Position numbers and translations under genes: made by a program. Positions 21,917 to 32,861 of a DNA stretch of 64,000 bases are shown here, one piece after another. Origin of the DNA: Coptis chinensis (taxonomy: Eukaryota; Streptophyta; Magnoliopsida; Ranunculales; Ranunculaceae); contig CM027377.1 of the NCBI GenBank assembly GCA_015680905.1, positions 41,254,501 through 41,318,500 on the forward strand, given 5' to 3'. Positions within the stretch are counted from its first letter, which is position 1, and the number at the start of each line of letters is the position of its first letter. The notes beneath the pieces were generated by a model. It made no database searches and was not told where the DNA came from. It saw only the letters and a list, made by a program, of their open reading frames with translations.

Positions 21917-22335
21917 GTGCATTAGGAATGTTGAATGCACATGCCTCTTCTGATGGTTGAGAAGGGGATGCATATAACAAGGAACAATAAGCATCATGAT
22001 GTCAGGACTGAGACAAAGAACACACGGGGGATGTGTTAACGTTCATGACCTGTTTTGGGAGTTGATCGTTTACTTGAACTGCGAGGGCATCTACTTTGTT
22101 AGTGAGGGATTCTATCAGATTTTTTAATTTGGGATCGAGTTTTACCTCAAAAATAGATGTAGCTTTTATAACAGTATCCTTAGATGACCTAGAAGAATCA
22201 GTGTTACCCCAATGTGTACCTCTTTTTGCTTGTTTTTCAAGAAAATTATACGTTTTAGTCGCTCCTTTATCCATGAAGCAACCGCCGTTCATTAAAGACA
22301 CCGATGGAATATGATTAAGATTTATGGATTTTTTT
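21917..22335 (-). pseudogene. Athila gag, middle part (5' side of the Tat insertion)
   Basis: Reads HIPSVSLMNGGCFMDKGATK and TYNFLEKQAKRGTHWGN, the conserved NGG.F..KT....L..MA motif region of Athila gag, then LDPKLKNLIESLTNKVDALA, a coiled-coil stretch. It joins the piece at 11773 once the Tat element and one GTGCA are removed, giving the W..HPNF motif. Upstream (above about 22335) the frame runs into A/T-homopolymer sequence unlike gag. Confidence 0.85.
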
Positions 22336-23235
22336 TTTAATTTTTTTTTTAGTTAAAATTTATGCGAAGGATAAAGGCACAACTTTTTTTAAATTTTTTA
22401 GTTAATTGAATGAACAAGGGGTAAAGTACAATCATACAATCATACAAATACAACTCATACAATCATACAATCATACAAATACAACTCATACATATAGAAT
22501 TGAAGTACAATCATGCAAATACAATCTACTCATACATTACTAGATACAGTAGCATGTGAAGATACTCTACTCATACGTATAAAAATACTAATAGGCAAAG
22601 TTGTATCATCAATAATTACTTCGATACGCACAAACAAATACACATCAGTAATACGTATATGTAGGCTAAGAGGCAAATATATATTACCATGATATCTCGC
22701 TTATGGCTTAATTTATACTACTCGTGTTTTGCAAAATAAATTGATTTCGTCAATATTCGGTGAGATTGCGTATGTCATATAGAGAGCAGCTTCACCCCGA
22801 AGGGTTTAGAAACAACTTACCCAACTCAAATTTTAACCCTCGTTGAAATGTTTTCCTCTTCCATGACAAAATCACCTTATTAAACAAGACAATTTTCTAA
22901 AATGATGAATTTGGAAGGGAAAATAGTGGATTTTGACCTCGAAAATGACCACCACAAAGCATAGCTTGATGGTGACAACGTGCACACCGTTGAGATCTTT
23001 TCGAATTGAGGTCACATGCATGATTCAGACAACCGTAGCCAAAGTTATGGCCAAAATACCAAAACACACCCTAATTACTATGTATATAACTCATAAGTTA
23101 TATATGCCAACATGCAAATAACCACTCATAAGGTAATATATATGCTAAACATGCGACTTATATATATATATATCATGCAAAACAGTATCACCGATATGTA
23201 TACATACATTAAGATGCAATTCATAATCACTCAAA

Positions 23236-23239
<4 letters not shown>
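22336..23239. other. Unidentified insert sequence inside Athila gag
   Basis: About 0.9 kb with no gene I can name. It starts with A/T homopolymers at 22328-22353, then contains a run of ATCATACAA/ATACAACTC words (22430-22530), and is AT-rich toward the TA repeat at 23240. The homopolymer resembles a minus-strand poly(A) tail, so a retroelement insertion is possible but not shown. Confidence 0.45.

Positions 23240-23295
<56 letters not shown>
23240..23295. repeat. (TA)n microsatellite flanking the long-inverted-repeat element (left)
   Basis: About 27 TA units directly outside the left tip CGGTTTGTCTAG. The right tip is followed by TA units too (28126-28165). Confidence 0.95.
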
Positions 23296-23299
<4 letters not shown>

Positions 23300-23401
23300 T
23301 TGTCTAGAGTGCCACTCTTACGGTGACACCCTTATCTCACACTTCTCTTGGTCCGTCGGATCTGTTCTTTAGATTATCGGATCTAATTCACTAAAAATCG
23401 C

Positions 23402-23815
23402 TTGAAATTTCAAAATTTCACACTATTTCAAAAACAAAAAAGAAACCGAAAACCCATTTTTTCTCTCCTATTACGAAGGTTTTCTCTCTCCTATTTCTAT
23501 TCTCCAATTTTCCCAAATCCAAACCCAACAATTTTCGGTAAATCAAAATGGAAAATTGAAACCAACTCAGTTCCATCTTCAAAACAAAACCCTTTACTAG
23601 AATGGGTTGCATTTCAACTAGGCCAAAGAGGAAAAGGTGTGAAAATCGACAAGTCGTAAACTGAAGAGTTGGTTAAGACTCTTTTAAGGAATTTTAATGA
23701 TAAGAAACCTTTGGTTAATGTATTGGATAAGTATGTTAAGTTGATTAGAACCGAACATTGTTTTCATTTGTTTGAAGAACTTGGGAAGAGAGATAAGTGG
23801 CTTCAATGCCCTCGA
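23402..23815 (+). pseudogene. Captured PPR-protein 5' exon (left arm)
   Basis: Reads a Ser/Pro/Phe-rich leader (organelle-targeting-like), then NPLLEWVAFQLGQRGKGVKI, an in-frame TAA at about 23657, then ELVKTLLRNFNDKKPLVNVL and DKYVKLIRTEHCFHLFEELG, KRDKWLQCPRG. This resembles the segment before the first repeats of plant P-class pentatricopeptide proteins (EMB2453/THA8-like: LDKYV..VRTEHCF.LFEELG..DKWLQCLEVFRWM). The exon ends at a GT (23816) where the parent gene would continue. The stop and missing repeats mean no functional product. The exact parent is not certain. Confidence 0.55.
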
Positions 23816-24894
23816 GGTTTGTTTTGTTTTTGTTTTTTTTTTTTTTTTTTCACATTTTGATTGATATGGGGTTTGTTTATTAGACTATACTAGATTTGAC
23901 ATTTTGATTGAACTTGTGTAAGTACCATTTTGGTTTAATCATCAAAATCAATAGTAGCTTTGAACTCATGGAAATGTTAGCACAATTTCCATCAATTTGA
24001 TGTTGATGGAATTGCATCCGTCAATTTCGGTGTTGTTTCATGTCAAAGACAATTTGATTATGTATGGGTTTTGTGCCTTGCAGGTCTAAGACAATCCCTC
24101 GGACAAACTTCGCCCGACGCGGCCTCAACCATTTTGTTCATATACAATGGAAAGCAAAGGCAGCAACAAGGCAACAAGTACATGTGTTGTATTTGATTAT
24201 GTTTGCTTTTTGCCGGTGACCGCCTTTTATCACTAAAAGCCTATCCTTTTTGAATGTACAGTTTACATCAATCCAGCTAGGCTGGTTTAAGTCTCTGAAG
24301 GGGGTAAGCTAGATTGAATGACTTGGTATGACTTCAAGTCGTTGAGTAGTAGCGAGTGAGTAGAGAGGATTTTCGTCGAAGTTAGTTTTGGTAGTGTTGA
24401 CGAAGAGGACATTGCAATTGGAAGCTATAGTGGCATTTGGCCTTTTATATGTCGGTGTTTTATTGTGAACATATATATATATACTTATGTTGATTGGCCT
24501 TTTTATGTTATGTGAAGTATCATCGACAAATTAGAAATGGAGAATTCTATCATTGTATATGCTTCAAAGTATTAAGTAAAAGAAAATTTTCCTTTCATTT
24601 GATATTATGGATTTTTTTTTGCTTTACTAAGATGATTCTTCCGACAGATCAATGGAAAAGACCATTACTTGTAATCGCTGTCTTGGTCCCTCCACTTGAG
24701 AATGTTGAAGGGTATTCTCAAAACTTGGATGGTATGCAACCGAATGAAACATATGAATGTCGACAAAAGATTCTTCGACGTCTATGTTTTGTTAGTATTT
24801 AGTATTGTTGTTGTTGTAGTAGTTGGAGAGAGTACTCTTTGCAGGCTTGCTGCTATATATATAGTGCATTATTCCTTAAATTTGTCTTTTTTTT

Positions 24895-25386
24895 AGTAAA
24901 CCTTTGATGTCGGAAACATGGTTTTTTAGCTTAGATGGCTGTTTAACTTATATTGATGATGATTATACTACCTACTTACGGGGAAGCTTTGTGTTTACGC
25001 AAGCCAAGGTAATTAACCTCATCTCTCTCTTACTAGTCTCTAAAGGTCTTAGTACTTGCTAGGACCGATATTTGCAGCATCGAGTTTTGAATCAAACGAA
25101 ACATATAAAATCATTACAATCCTTGGAAATATCGGTTTCATTGGGATCCACGGCCGGGGAGTTCGTGTTCTGTCACGACTCCATGGAAGTGATGATATAC
25201 CGATTGAGGAACCTCACATTCGGGATATGTCGGTGGGTACAACGTGACAAGAAGAAACATATCTTCCAATTTTGCTTTTGTTCAGGGACGTGTGATTGGG
25301 ACAATCTTCCCGCTCCATGTGATAACCTTGATCTTTACAATGAGCAAGAACGGTTGGTTAAAGCGTTCAAGTTCGAATATTCTTGA
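24895..25386 (+). CDS. Unidentified two-exon ORF in the centre of the long-inverted-repeat element
   Basis: Exon 1 ends TTYLRGSFVFTQAK at 25008 with a GT donor; exon 2 begins at 25078 after TTTGCAG and reads HRVLNQTKHIKSLQSLEISV, FVFCHDSMEVMIYRLRNLTF, KKKHIFQFCFCSGTCDWDNL, ending KAFKFEYS and a stop at 25386. The phase is preserved across the intron. The C-terminal C.F.SGTCDWDN has three Cys, which may be structural. An upstream stretch at 24634-24802 (KRPLLVIAVLVPPLENVEGY) may be another exon. I recognise no family. It could be a captured host gene or an unfamiliar element gene. Confidence 0.4.
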
Positions 25387-27599
25387 CATAGATTACGATT
25401 TTTAAATGCAGCGAAGGATCGTCCGTAAAGGCTTACAAGGCCTGCAATGGAAGATAAGAATGGTGCCAAATGTATTATAGTATTGAGCAAATGGCAGCAT
25501 CATACATGGAACATTTTGATAGGGTTTGCTTGCACTTTTGTTTGATCTATTTGCTGTCCCGATTTCTGAATGATCATTTAAAGATCTGCGTAGTAGCTTC
25601 TGCTTCCTCCAACGATCGCAGCTGGAGACGCTTGTACCTGTATTTAGCAAAGAACTTCATGGTGGATGGATTGCGGATCGACCAAAAGGCAGGGGACAGG
25701 GGCGGGCACCTGGCTCGTATCATTCTTTCAAGCCATCAATAGCCTTTGGCACAATCCTCTCTGTAATAGGAGGCCTTTTTCAGTTTCACAATTTTATTCA
25801 TTTGAACTTTCTGTTTTATAAATTTTAATCGGATTAGAAATGCATGCATGTGTGCAAAAGGTTGTATATATTATTCCACAAATGTATCAAACCATCGCTT
25901 ATAATTTGAATACACGACACACTCAATTCATTTTCTGCACACCAAGTAATCGATCATCGTGAAGCTTTTATAATTCACATGAAGAGTCACATGTGCTGAG
26001 TGGCTCCACAAGGAGAGGAAACTATCAATGATGGGAAGAAAATGGAGTTAAAATAGGTGGCGTGGGTTAAAGTTTGGAATATCAATTGGCGTGTGTTTTT
26101 CAGTTTTGGAGATACTCAAAACCAATTGATGTGTGTTAGTGTTACTCGTTTTCAGCGTTATCTTCCTTACTTACTTGATGGCTAAAACACTTGTTCTCTC
26201 TCTTACTCTCTCTTGCTCTGTTTTTCCGGTACCATTTCCTTTCTTCACTTGTTTACTCTCAATTTTTCTTATTAAATATCTGTCATTGATTCAAATTAAA
26301 TGCTTAATGGAAAGTTTGTTTCATACTTTATGGTAAAATTCCCTTGTGCAATGTATTCTACCTGCGATTGCTTGTTCTACTTCTATGTTCTATGAAAAAT
26401 AAATTACCTTCCTTTAGCGGTGTAATGTCCTTTCTTGCATCGCCATTACCTTCCTTTAGCGGTGTTATCATTAAGGAAAGAAAAATTGAATCTTGGTGCT
26501 ACTCCTTTCAATGTCAATGTCTACTTTTTGAAAGATCTCACTGAACTGCAATTTTGATTGGAATGTAGATCGAGGAAGTTATGCAAGTACTGAAAAAGAA
26601 AAGACACGGCAATGATAAAGCCGGATGGTTTAAATTACACGGGATACATTAAAAGAGTTATAGATGAGTCGGTTTTAGCATCCTCAAGGCGACAATGGTT
26701 CAAATTTTGATGAAAGCAATGCAAAGACACTCTTTTATCTTTGAAAGCATTCGAGCGGACCTTCTTTCCTAGCCTTGTCAAATACATTCGAGGTATTAAT
26801 GATTTTTATTTTTGATGCTTCGGAAGAATCATCTTAGTAAAGCAAAAAAAAAAAATCCATAATATCAACGGAAGGAAAATTTTCTTTTACTTAATACTTT
26901 GAAGCATATACAATGATAGAATTCTCCATTTCTAATTTGTCGATGATACTTCACATAACATAAAAGGCCAATCAACATAAGTATATATATATATGTTCAC
27001 AGTAAAACACCGACATATAAAAGGCCAAATGCCACTATAGCTTCCAATTGCAATGTCCTCTTCGGTCAACACTACCAAAACTAACTTCGATGCAAAATCC
27101 TCTCTACTCACTCGCTTGTACTCAGCGACTTGGAAGTCATACCAAGTCATTCAATCTAGCTTACCCCTTCAGAGACTTAAACCAGCCTAGCTGGATTGAT
27201 GTAAACTGTACATTCAAAAAGGATAGGCTTTTAGTGATAAAAGGTCATATGACTTAAGCAAACATAATCAAATACAACACATGTACTTGTTGCCTTGTTG
27301 CTGCCTTGCTTTCCATTGTATATGAACAAATATAAGTTTGTCCGAGGGATTGTCTTAGACCTGCAAGGCACAAAACCCATATGACATGAAACAACACTGA
27401 ATTGGCGGATGCAATTCCATCAACATGAAATTGATGGAAATTGTGCTAACATTTCCATGAGTTCAAAGCTACTATTGATTTTGATGATTAAACCAAAAAT
27501 GGTACTTACACAAGTTCAATCAAAATGTCAAATCTAGTATAGTCTAATAAACAAACCCCATATCAATCAAAATGTGAAAAAAAAAAAAAAAAACAAAAA

Positions 27600-28030
27600 A
27601 CAAAACAAACCTCGAGGCATTGAATTACTTATCTCTCTTCCCAAGTTCTTCAAACAAATGAAAACAATGTTAGGTTCTAATCAACTTAACATACTTATCC
27701 AATACATTAACCAAAGGTTTCTTATCATTAAAATTCCTTAAAAGAGTCTTAACCAACTCTTGGGTCGGCCGACTTGTCGATTTTTCACACCTTTCCTCTT
27801 TGGCCTAGTTGAAATGCAACCGATTCTAGTAAAGGGCTGTTTTGAAGATGGAACTGAGTTGGTTTCAATTTTCCATTTTTGATTTACCGAAAATTGTTGG
27901 GTTTGGATTTGGGAAAATTGGAGAATAGAAATAGGAGAGAAAACCTTCGTAATAGGAGAGAGAAAATTGGGTTTGGTTTGAGTTTTTTGTTTTTGAAATA
28001 GTGTGAAATTTTGAAATTTGCGATTTTTAG
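27600..28030 (-). pseudogene. Captured PPR-protein 5' exon (right arm, inverted copy)
   Basis: Inverted copy of 23402-23815 with additional changes, including a stop in place of the Glu codon before HCFHLF and a stop near the exon end. The stop in the left arm is replaced by a different small indel region here, so the arms have diverged independently. Confidence 0.55.
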
Positions 28031-28121
28031 TGAATTAGATCGATAATCTAAAGAACGAGATCGGACGGACCAAGAGAAGTGTGAGATAAGGGTGTCACTA
28101 TAAGAGTGGCACTCTAGACAA

Positions 28122-28125
<4 letters not shown>

Positions 28126-28165
<40 letters not shown>
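28126..28165. repeat. (TA)n microsatellite flanking the long-inverted-repeat element (right)
   Basis: About 20 TA units directly after the right tip GACAAACCG. Confidence 0.95.
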
Positions 28166-28168
<3 letters not shown>

Positions 28169-28262
28169 CAGGCATATTCACATGATTCATACATATTTCT
28201 AACCTAATACGTAATAATAGTCTATTACCTACGATATATTAGATAATACATGTGAATTATAC

Positions 28263-28434
28263 AATAGTCTATTAAAATTTGAAACCTGTTAGCGTCCCGC
28301 AAGTCTGCCAAAGAAATGAAACTATCGTTTCAACCCGCGGACGTCCTGAATCCGGAAGATAGTTGAAGTATCTTTAACAGGTGCAGAGAATTAGGCCTAG
28401 TACTGGAACTAGATAGAACAGGAGGTGCTTCCAT
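28263..28434 (-). pseudogene. Athila gag N-terminus and leader
   Basis: On the minus strand an ATG at 28434 starts MEAPPVLSSSSTRPNSLHLL, followed by an in-frame stop. It lies about 350 bp after the primer-binding site, the usual distance for Athila gag. The frame is cut at about 28263, where foreign DNA (to 22336) begins. Most of the N-terminal half of gag is therefore missing or displaced. Confidence 0.5.
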
Positions 28435-28764
28435 TGAAAAATGATAAAAAATAGAGAAAAATCACCGGATTACGAGGTGGAGTTGGCGGGCCTTGAAGTC
28501 GGTATCAAGCAAGCGTGCGAGGAATTGTGTACAATCAGCCAATTTTTTCACAGAAGTCTTGTGTTAATGTATAGATTATGCTCCAGGTCCTAACTTTTGG
28601 TTCATGTAAGTGCCATGAAAAATCACATCTCGGATCAGTACCGAAACGTGGGAAATTTAAAAAAAAAAGATGAAAATGAAAGAAAATTAAACGAAGGAAA
28701 GGAATGAGAGTGGGGGGTCCCCTTGGAGCAATTCTAGTTTGTATGCAATGGTCCTTGGGTCTTT
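28435..28764 (-). other. Athila 5' leader
   Basis: Non-coding stretch between the primer-binding site and the gag ATG, with a C/T-rich tract. No gene. Confidence 0.6.
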
Positions 28765-28784
28765 AGAATGGCAGCGGCGTCATT
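28765..28784 (-). promoter_or_regulatory. Primer-binding site of the Athila element
   Basis: On the minus strand, directly after the 5' LTR: AATGACGCCGCTGCC. It differs at two positions from TGGCGCCGTTGCC, the tRNA-Asp complement used by Athila elements. Confidence 0.75.
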
Positions 28785-30245
28785 TGATCTTTTCACTTTG
28801 CAGTTATAGAGATTTCGATTCTCTACTCCGTTTGTTGTAAACTCAATCTGCCCTTACTCACGAATGTTCGTTCGTTTAGTTTGAGTAGGGATTCGATCCA
28901 ACCTAAAGTTTAGGACAACATACCACTTGATTATGCTCTTTAGGAAACTAGTGAGTAAGTTATTTAATATTTAGTTATACTAAAACTACTTATCTTATTT
29001 TTAGATTCTTAAGATTATGTAAACATGCACACTAAAACAAAGTATAAATCGATATATGGAAAGGTGTGGAGGGAGTAAATCCACTTATGTTAAGAAAAAA
29101 CTCTATTGCTTTACTTTAGTTTATTGCATCTTAGTCTTTCTTAAAATTCCTAGACAAATTTTAATAAAGATTATATTTTTGATCTCTAACAATATAACTC
29201 ATCTCTAAGATCATATTGCTAGCATGAGAAACCAAAGTAATGACCTATCTCTAAGTCATCACCTTAATTCCTAACTAGACTGTACACCAACTACCATTTT
29301 GGGATAGGATCTAAAGCCTAGTTTATGGTCCTAAACAACTAACTAGAATCAATTACAAAAGTTATTCCTCACATGAGCATCATTAACCCTCCACAAAGGG
29401 AGGGTTTAGCTCATGATCATAGGATTGCAATGATCATATAATATTTTCTATGATATTATAAAAGTGAAAGAAGAAGAATGAAAGAAGAAACTAACTTTGC
29501 CTTAAGGAAAATGTTGATTTATTTGGAAGAACACAAGTGTTTCACCATTACAATAAAACTACTAAGCTTAGAAAAGATAAGAAAAATATAAGTTCAAAAG
29601 TGAAAAGTGAGAGAATCATGAAATGTGGTCTAAGGAGTTAATTCCAAAATCCTACCCACACTTAAGCTTTCTCTCTTCTCTTCCACGTGAAATCACCTCC
29701 CCCAATTTATTACATTTATTACAAACTTATCTACCAAATCATGCCAAAATTTTACTATTTTGGATAACCATGCATTTAACCACATGCAAGGTGTCTATTT
29801 GTGCCAATAATTTGGCACTTTTGTCTTGACATGCTCCATGATTGATGACTCATCTCTTCTTATGGGCCCGAAGGTAGGTCCATTTGCTATGTCCATTGGT
29901 AGGCCCAGACGTCAATTTTTGCAATTTCTGGCCTGAGATAGAGCTAGTCGTACTGATCATCTGGTCAGCTTACTTGCCTAAACCGAAGTCCCGGTTCAAG
30001 AGATATGAGCTCTGAAAGTTGACGCTTTTTTTCCCCGTCTTCATTGAGCTTCTCATAGCTGATTTGGAGGACTTTAGATATACATCGTTCCCGTGCTTTA
30101 ACGCAGGTTTAACCAATATTTTCATGTGTACTGTGAAAACCTACAAAAGTATGAAAATATAATTATTTCATGATTATTAAACACATAATTAACCAAATTG
30201 ATATGTCTCAATGTGGTTTAATATTACAGTTTTGGGTGCTTATCA
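28785..30245 (-). repeat. 5' LTR of the Athila element
   Basis: 1461 bp, starts TGATCTTTTCAC and ends GTGCTTATCA on the plus strand. It pairs with 3679-5114 and is followed by the target duplication ATAAG. Confidence 0.92.
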
Positions 30246-30356
30246 ATAAGCATATTGCAAATATGGGGGTATATGCATGTACTCTTCTACAAACTATTTG
30301 GGGTAATATGAACCTCTAAAAGTTTGAGAAAAGTGCTATGAGGAGGGTGGAGCTAC
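30246..30356 (+). pseudogene. LINE piece 2
   Basis: Continues the frame broken at 3678: KHIANMGVYACTLLQTIWGN, then KFEKSAMRRVELL. The W.N....KFE pattern is the connection between the zinc region and RNase H of plant LINEs. It ends at GCTAC, the target duplication of the next solo LTR. Confidence 0.7.
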
Positions 30357-31983
30357 TGATAAGAGCCCAAAACTGTAGTTTTAACCCCTTTAACAATATC
30401 GCTTTTGACCAATTATGTGATTAATAAGTAAGAGTTAGTACTGTTATCGTGTACTTGTGTATTTCAGGCATTGAAGTCGAATATATGCAGAAATGTGTCC
30501 CTTCTGTGAGATAAAGAAGCAAAGGTTGGTTGTTAAGAAGTTCTATAATTAAAGGCCAAGATTCAAGGAGAAAAAACCTTTTTAATGCCCGGATCAAAGC
30601 TGAAAAGTCAAAGTCAATGCGGGTAGAAATATCGCGCAAAAGTCAACAGAACTTCTAGAATCTGTATCTTTGGACTCAAACCTCAGAATTGGGCCTACCT
30701 TATGTCAAAACAACCGGATCGGAACGAGCTTTCCAATGGTCTAAGCTTTGACCCAATCAGAGGAGTAGAAGTGGACGAAAAGACTATTGAAGTCAAATCT
30801 AGCTGAAAAGGCCTTTGTGGACCGAAAAAATTGGGTTTTGGGCTCGATTTTCCGGCCCAAAACATGACACCTTAGCCCATGCACAAAAAAGTGGATCTTG
30901 TCTATTCTATATCAAAAGACAAAAGCTTAGCTCTTAAGTTACTTAGTTTTACTTCATAAAAATTAGTTTTAGAACAATAAGGAATTATTTTTTGTTAGTT
31001 TTTTAGTTAGTCAATAATTCAATAGTTAGTTTTAATTCATTAAATTAGTTTATATAGATTAATCTAGTTAGTTTGTTAGAACAAGTTTTGAGTTTTAGAA
31101 TAAAATACTTAGTTTATATTTCAAGTTTTAATTTCTAATTCAATATTAAATTCATAGATCTAGTTTGTCTTGAATTTATAATTAGTTATTCATAATCTTA
31201 GTTCTACATTAGTTTTAATTTCAGTTTTAATTCATTTTGAATATTATCTTATTGTTCAATTAGATTTATAAGTAAAATTACTTATTCAATCATGACTTGT
31301 TCGTTTTAGAAATGATAGTATACTGATATTAGGCTAATCCCCCATTTGAGGGAGTGATTATGAAACCTAATGAGGAATAGATTGCTTAGTAGAATTATTT
31401 CATGTGTATGTATTTCAATGAGTTTAGTTTATTGTATGACTTCCAAAATAAGTATATGATAAATTAAATTAGGGATTGTTATAATTAAGTCGAGAGACTT
31501 GGTTGTAATAATCCTACATGCTAGTAATAATTACTATAGAGATGTAGGTTGTTGCTAGGGATGATAAAGGTTGAGGCTTTAGGTTGAATCGTTGCGTGAA
31601 AACCTAAATATGATTTCTTTTCAATGAATAATTCGATTCTTGCATGAAACTAGTTATTAGGTAGATTGATTACTCTTCTCTATAACTTTCTCTTCCATTA
31701 AAACCATATTTTTATTAGTTTAGCTAATTTAGATTTATTTGAATCCATAGTATAATCATAGAATAGAAATTTTACATCACACATTACTCTCACCATTGTT
31801 TCTTTATGTTTGATTAGTTGAATTCTATTTATGTCTTGATAGTTTATGAGTGGAACGAATCCGTACTCTTTATATATTGTATAATGAATTGAGAGTAGGA
31901 ATATTGATTAAGCACTTGTTTATGTTGATTGACTATTTGTGTTTATGCATAGATAGTTAGTTAACGTAAATTTGCTATTATCA
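30357..31983 (+). repeat. Solo LTR, Athila-like, plus orientation
   Basis: 1627 bp beginning TGATAAGAGCCCAAAACTG and ending GCTATTATCA, flanked by GCTAC at 30352-30356 and 31984-31988. The start resembles the Athila LTR start (TGATAAGCACCCAAAACTG), but the body differs. No internal region is present, so the element was reduced by LTR-LTR recombination. Confidence 0.9.
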
Positions 31984-32021
31984 GCTACTGACATCTATTC
32001 ATACTTAATGGCAGAGAAGGC
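31984..32021 (+). pseudogene. LINE piece 3
   Basis: 38 bp between two LTR insertions. Reads TSIHTYLMAEKA in the LINE frame and ends AAGGC, the target duplication of the next element. Confidence 0.65.
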
Positions 32022-32861
32022 TAAACCTTTAGATAGTGGTAAGTGTATTTCAAAAAGTTTGTTTAAGAGTGAGGTTCATCCTAAATTATTTAGAGTTTGA
32101 GTGAGGGAGATGTGAAGAAGAAAGGTAGACTCTTGTATGGATTAGAATGGTTCTAAGCTAATGAAAACATTGAAAGTATTGGTTGTTATATTGAAATGAC
32201 TTGAAAACATGGAAGTAAAGATTGATTAAAACTTGAAACAAGAACAAGTAAACAAGATTGAAGATTGAAAACAAGAACAAGTAAATAACAAGTTTGATTG
32301 AAATAAGAACAAGTAAATAACAAGTGATAGAAAGGAAAAAAACAATAAGAAATGTAAAAACTAGACAAGAAATTAAACAAATCAAATGGTTTGGATCCTA
32401 AGACAATGGATGGTTTCTCTCTCCCTTGCTTTTAGCTTATATACCCTTACTTTTGCCTTTTACATATTTTCCCTTCTCCATTACAAATTAGACACCTCAC
32501 ACTTCACTTTTGCTTTTGTTTTTTGGTTTATTCTTGACCAAGGTAGGTTTAAGGAGAAAGTCATCATATTTTGAGATAAAGGCCTCCATTTCTGGTCTTA
32601 TGATTTGAGATCTTTGACTTTTGACTTTAACCGTTGACTTTGACTTTTTCAGCACTTTTCCATAGCAGCTACTAGTATTCATAATAAGTGTGATTAAAAC
32701 TCCTTTTGGTGCTAAGACGCAGCTTTTGTGATAAGTGGTTTGAAATACTCCTTAACCTGAAAAATGCAATAAAAGCTATGAGTTGTCCTTTTCGTTAAGC
32801 GTAAAAGGGACTGTAATGCTGCAATATACAAGTAATAAAACACACATTTGGGAGCTGATCA
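32022..32861 (-). repeat. 3' LTR of the non-autonomous element
   Basis: Ends GGGAGCTGATCA next to the CCACCCCC purine-tract complement. A minus-strand TATA box (GTATATAAGC) lies at about 32436-32445. Matches 38746-39602 and, more distantly, 41776-42586. Confidence 0.92.

Larger units (their letters stand above)
23296..28125. mobile_element. Long-inverted-repeat DNA element carrying captured gene pieces (4.8 kb)
   Basis: Arms of about 1.3 kb (23296-24643 and 26821-28125) are near-identical inverted copies. Tips read CGGTTTGTCTAGAGTGCCAC. Both tips lie in TA repeats, so the target duplication would be hidden in TATATA. Each arm includes the 5' exon of a PPR-like gene. The unique centre (24644-26820) has a spliced ORF that I cannot identify. 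Long terminal repeats plus captured exons are features of Mutator-like (Pack-MULE) elements. No transposase is present, so this is an inference. Confidence 0.7.
3679..30245 (-). mobile_element. Athila-type Ty3/gypsy LTR retrotransposon with nested insertions (26.6 kb)
   Basis: LTRs at 3679-5114 and 28785-30245 are flanked by the same 5-bp duplication ATAAG (3674-3678 and 30246-30250). LTR ends are TG...CA; read on the minus strand the LTR begins TGATAAGCACCCAAAACTG. The 5' LTR is the right-hand one. Next to it is a primer-binding site resembling that of Athila elements. A purine tract (GGGGGTAG) adjoins the 3' LTR. Gag, protease, RT, RNase H and integrase remnants follow in Ty3/gypsy order on the minus strand. 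Gag is split by a Tat element (11774-21916) and by foreign sequence of about 22340-28262. All coding parts carry stops or shifts, so the element is not autonomous now. Confidence 0.9.

Noticed and set aside
23112-23372. Open frame rich in YIYIYI
   Set aside because: Translation of a (TA)n microsatellite.
28785-30245. Independent solo LTR
   Set aside because: Its own flanks do not form a duplication, whereas its right flank matches the left flank of the LTR at 3679.
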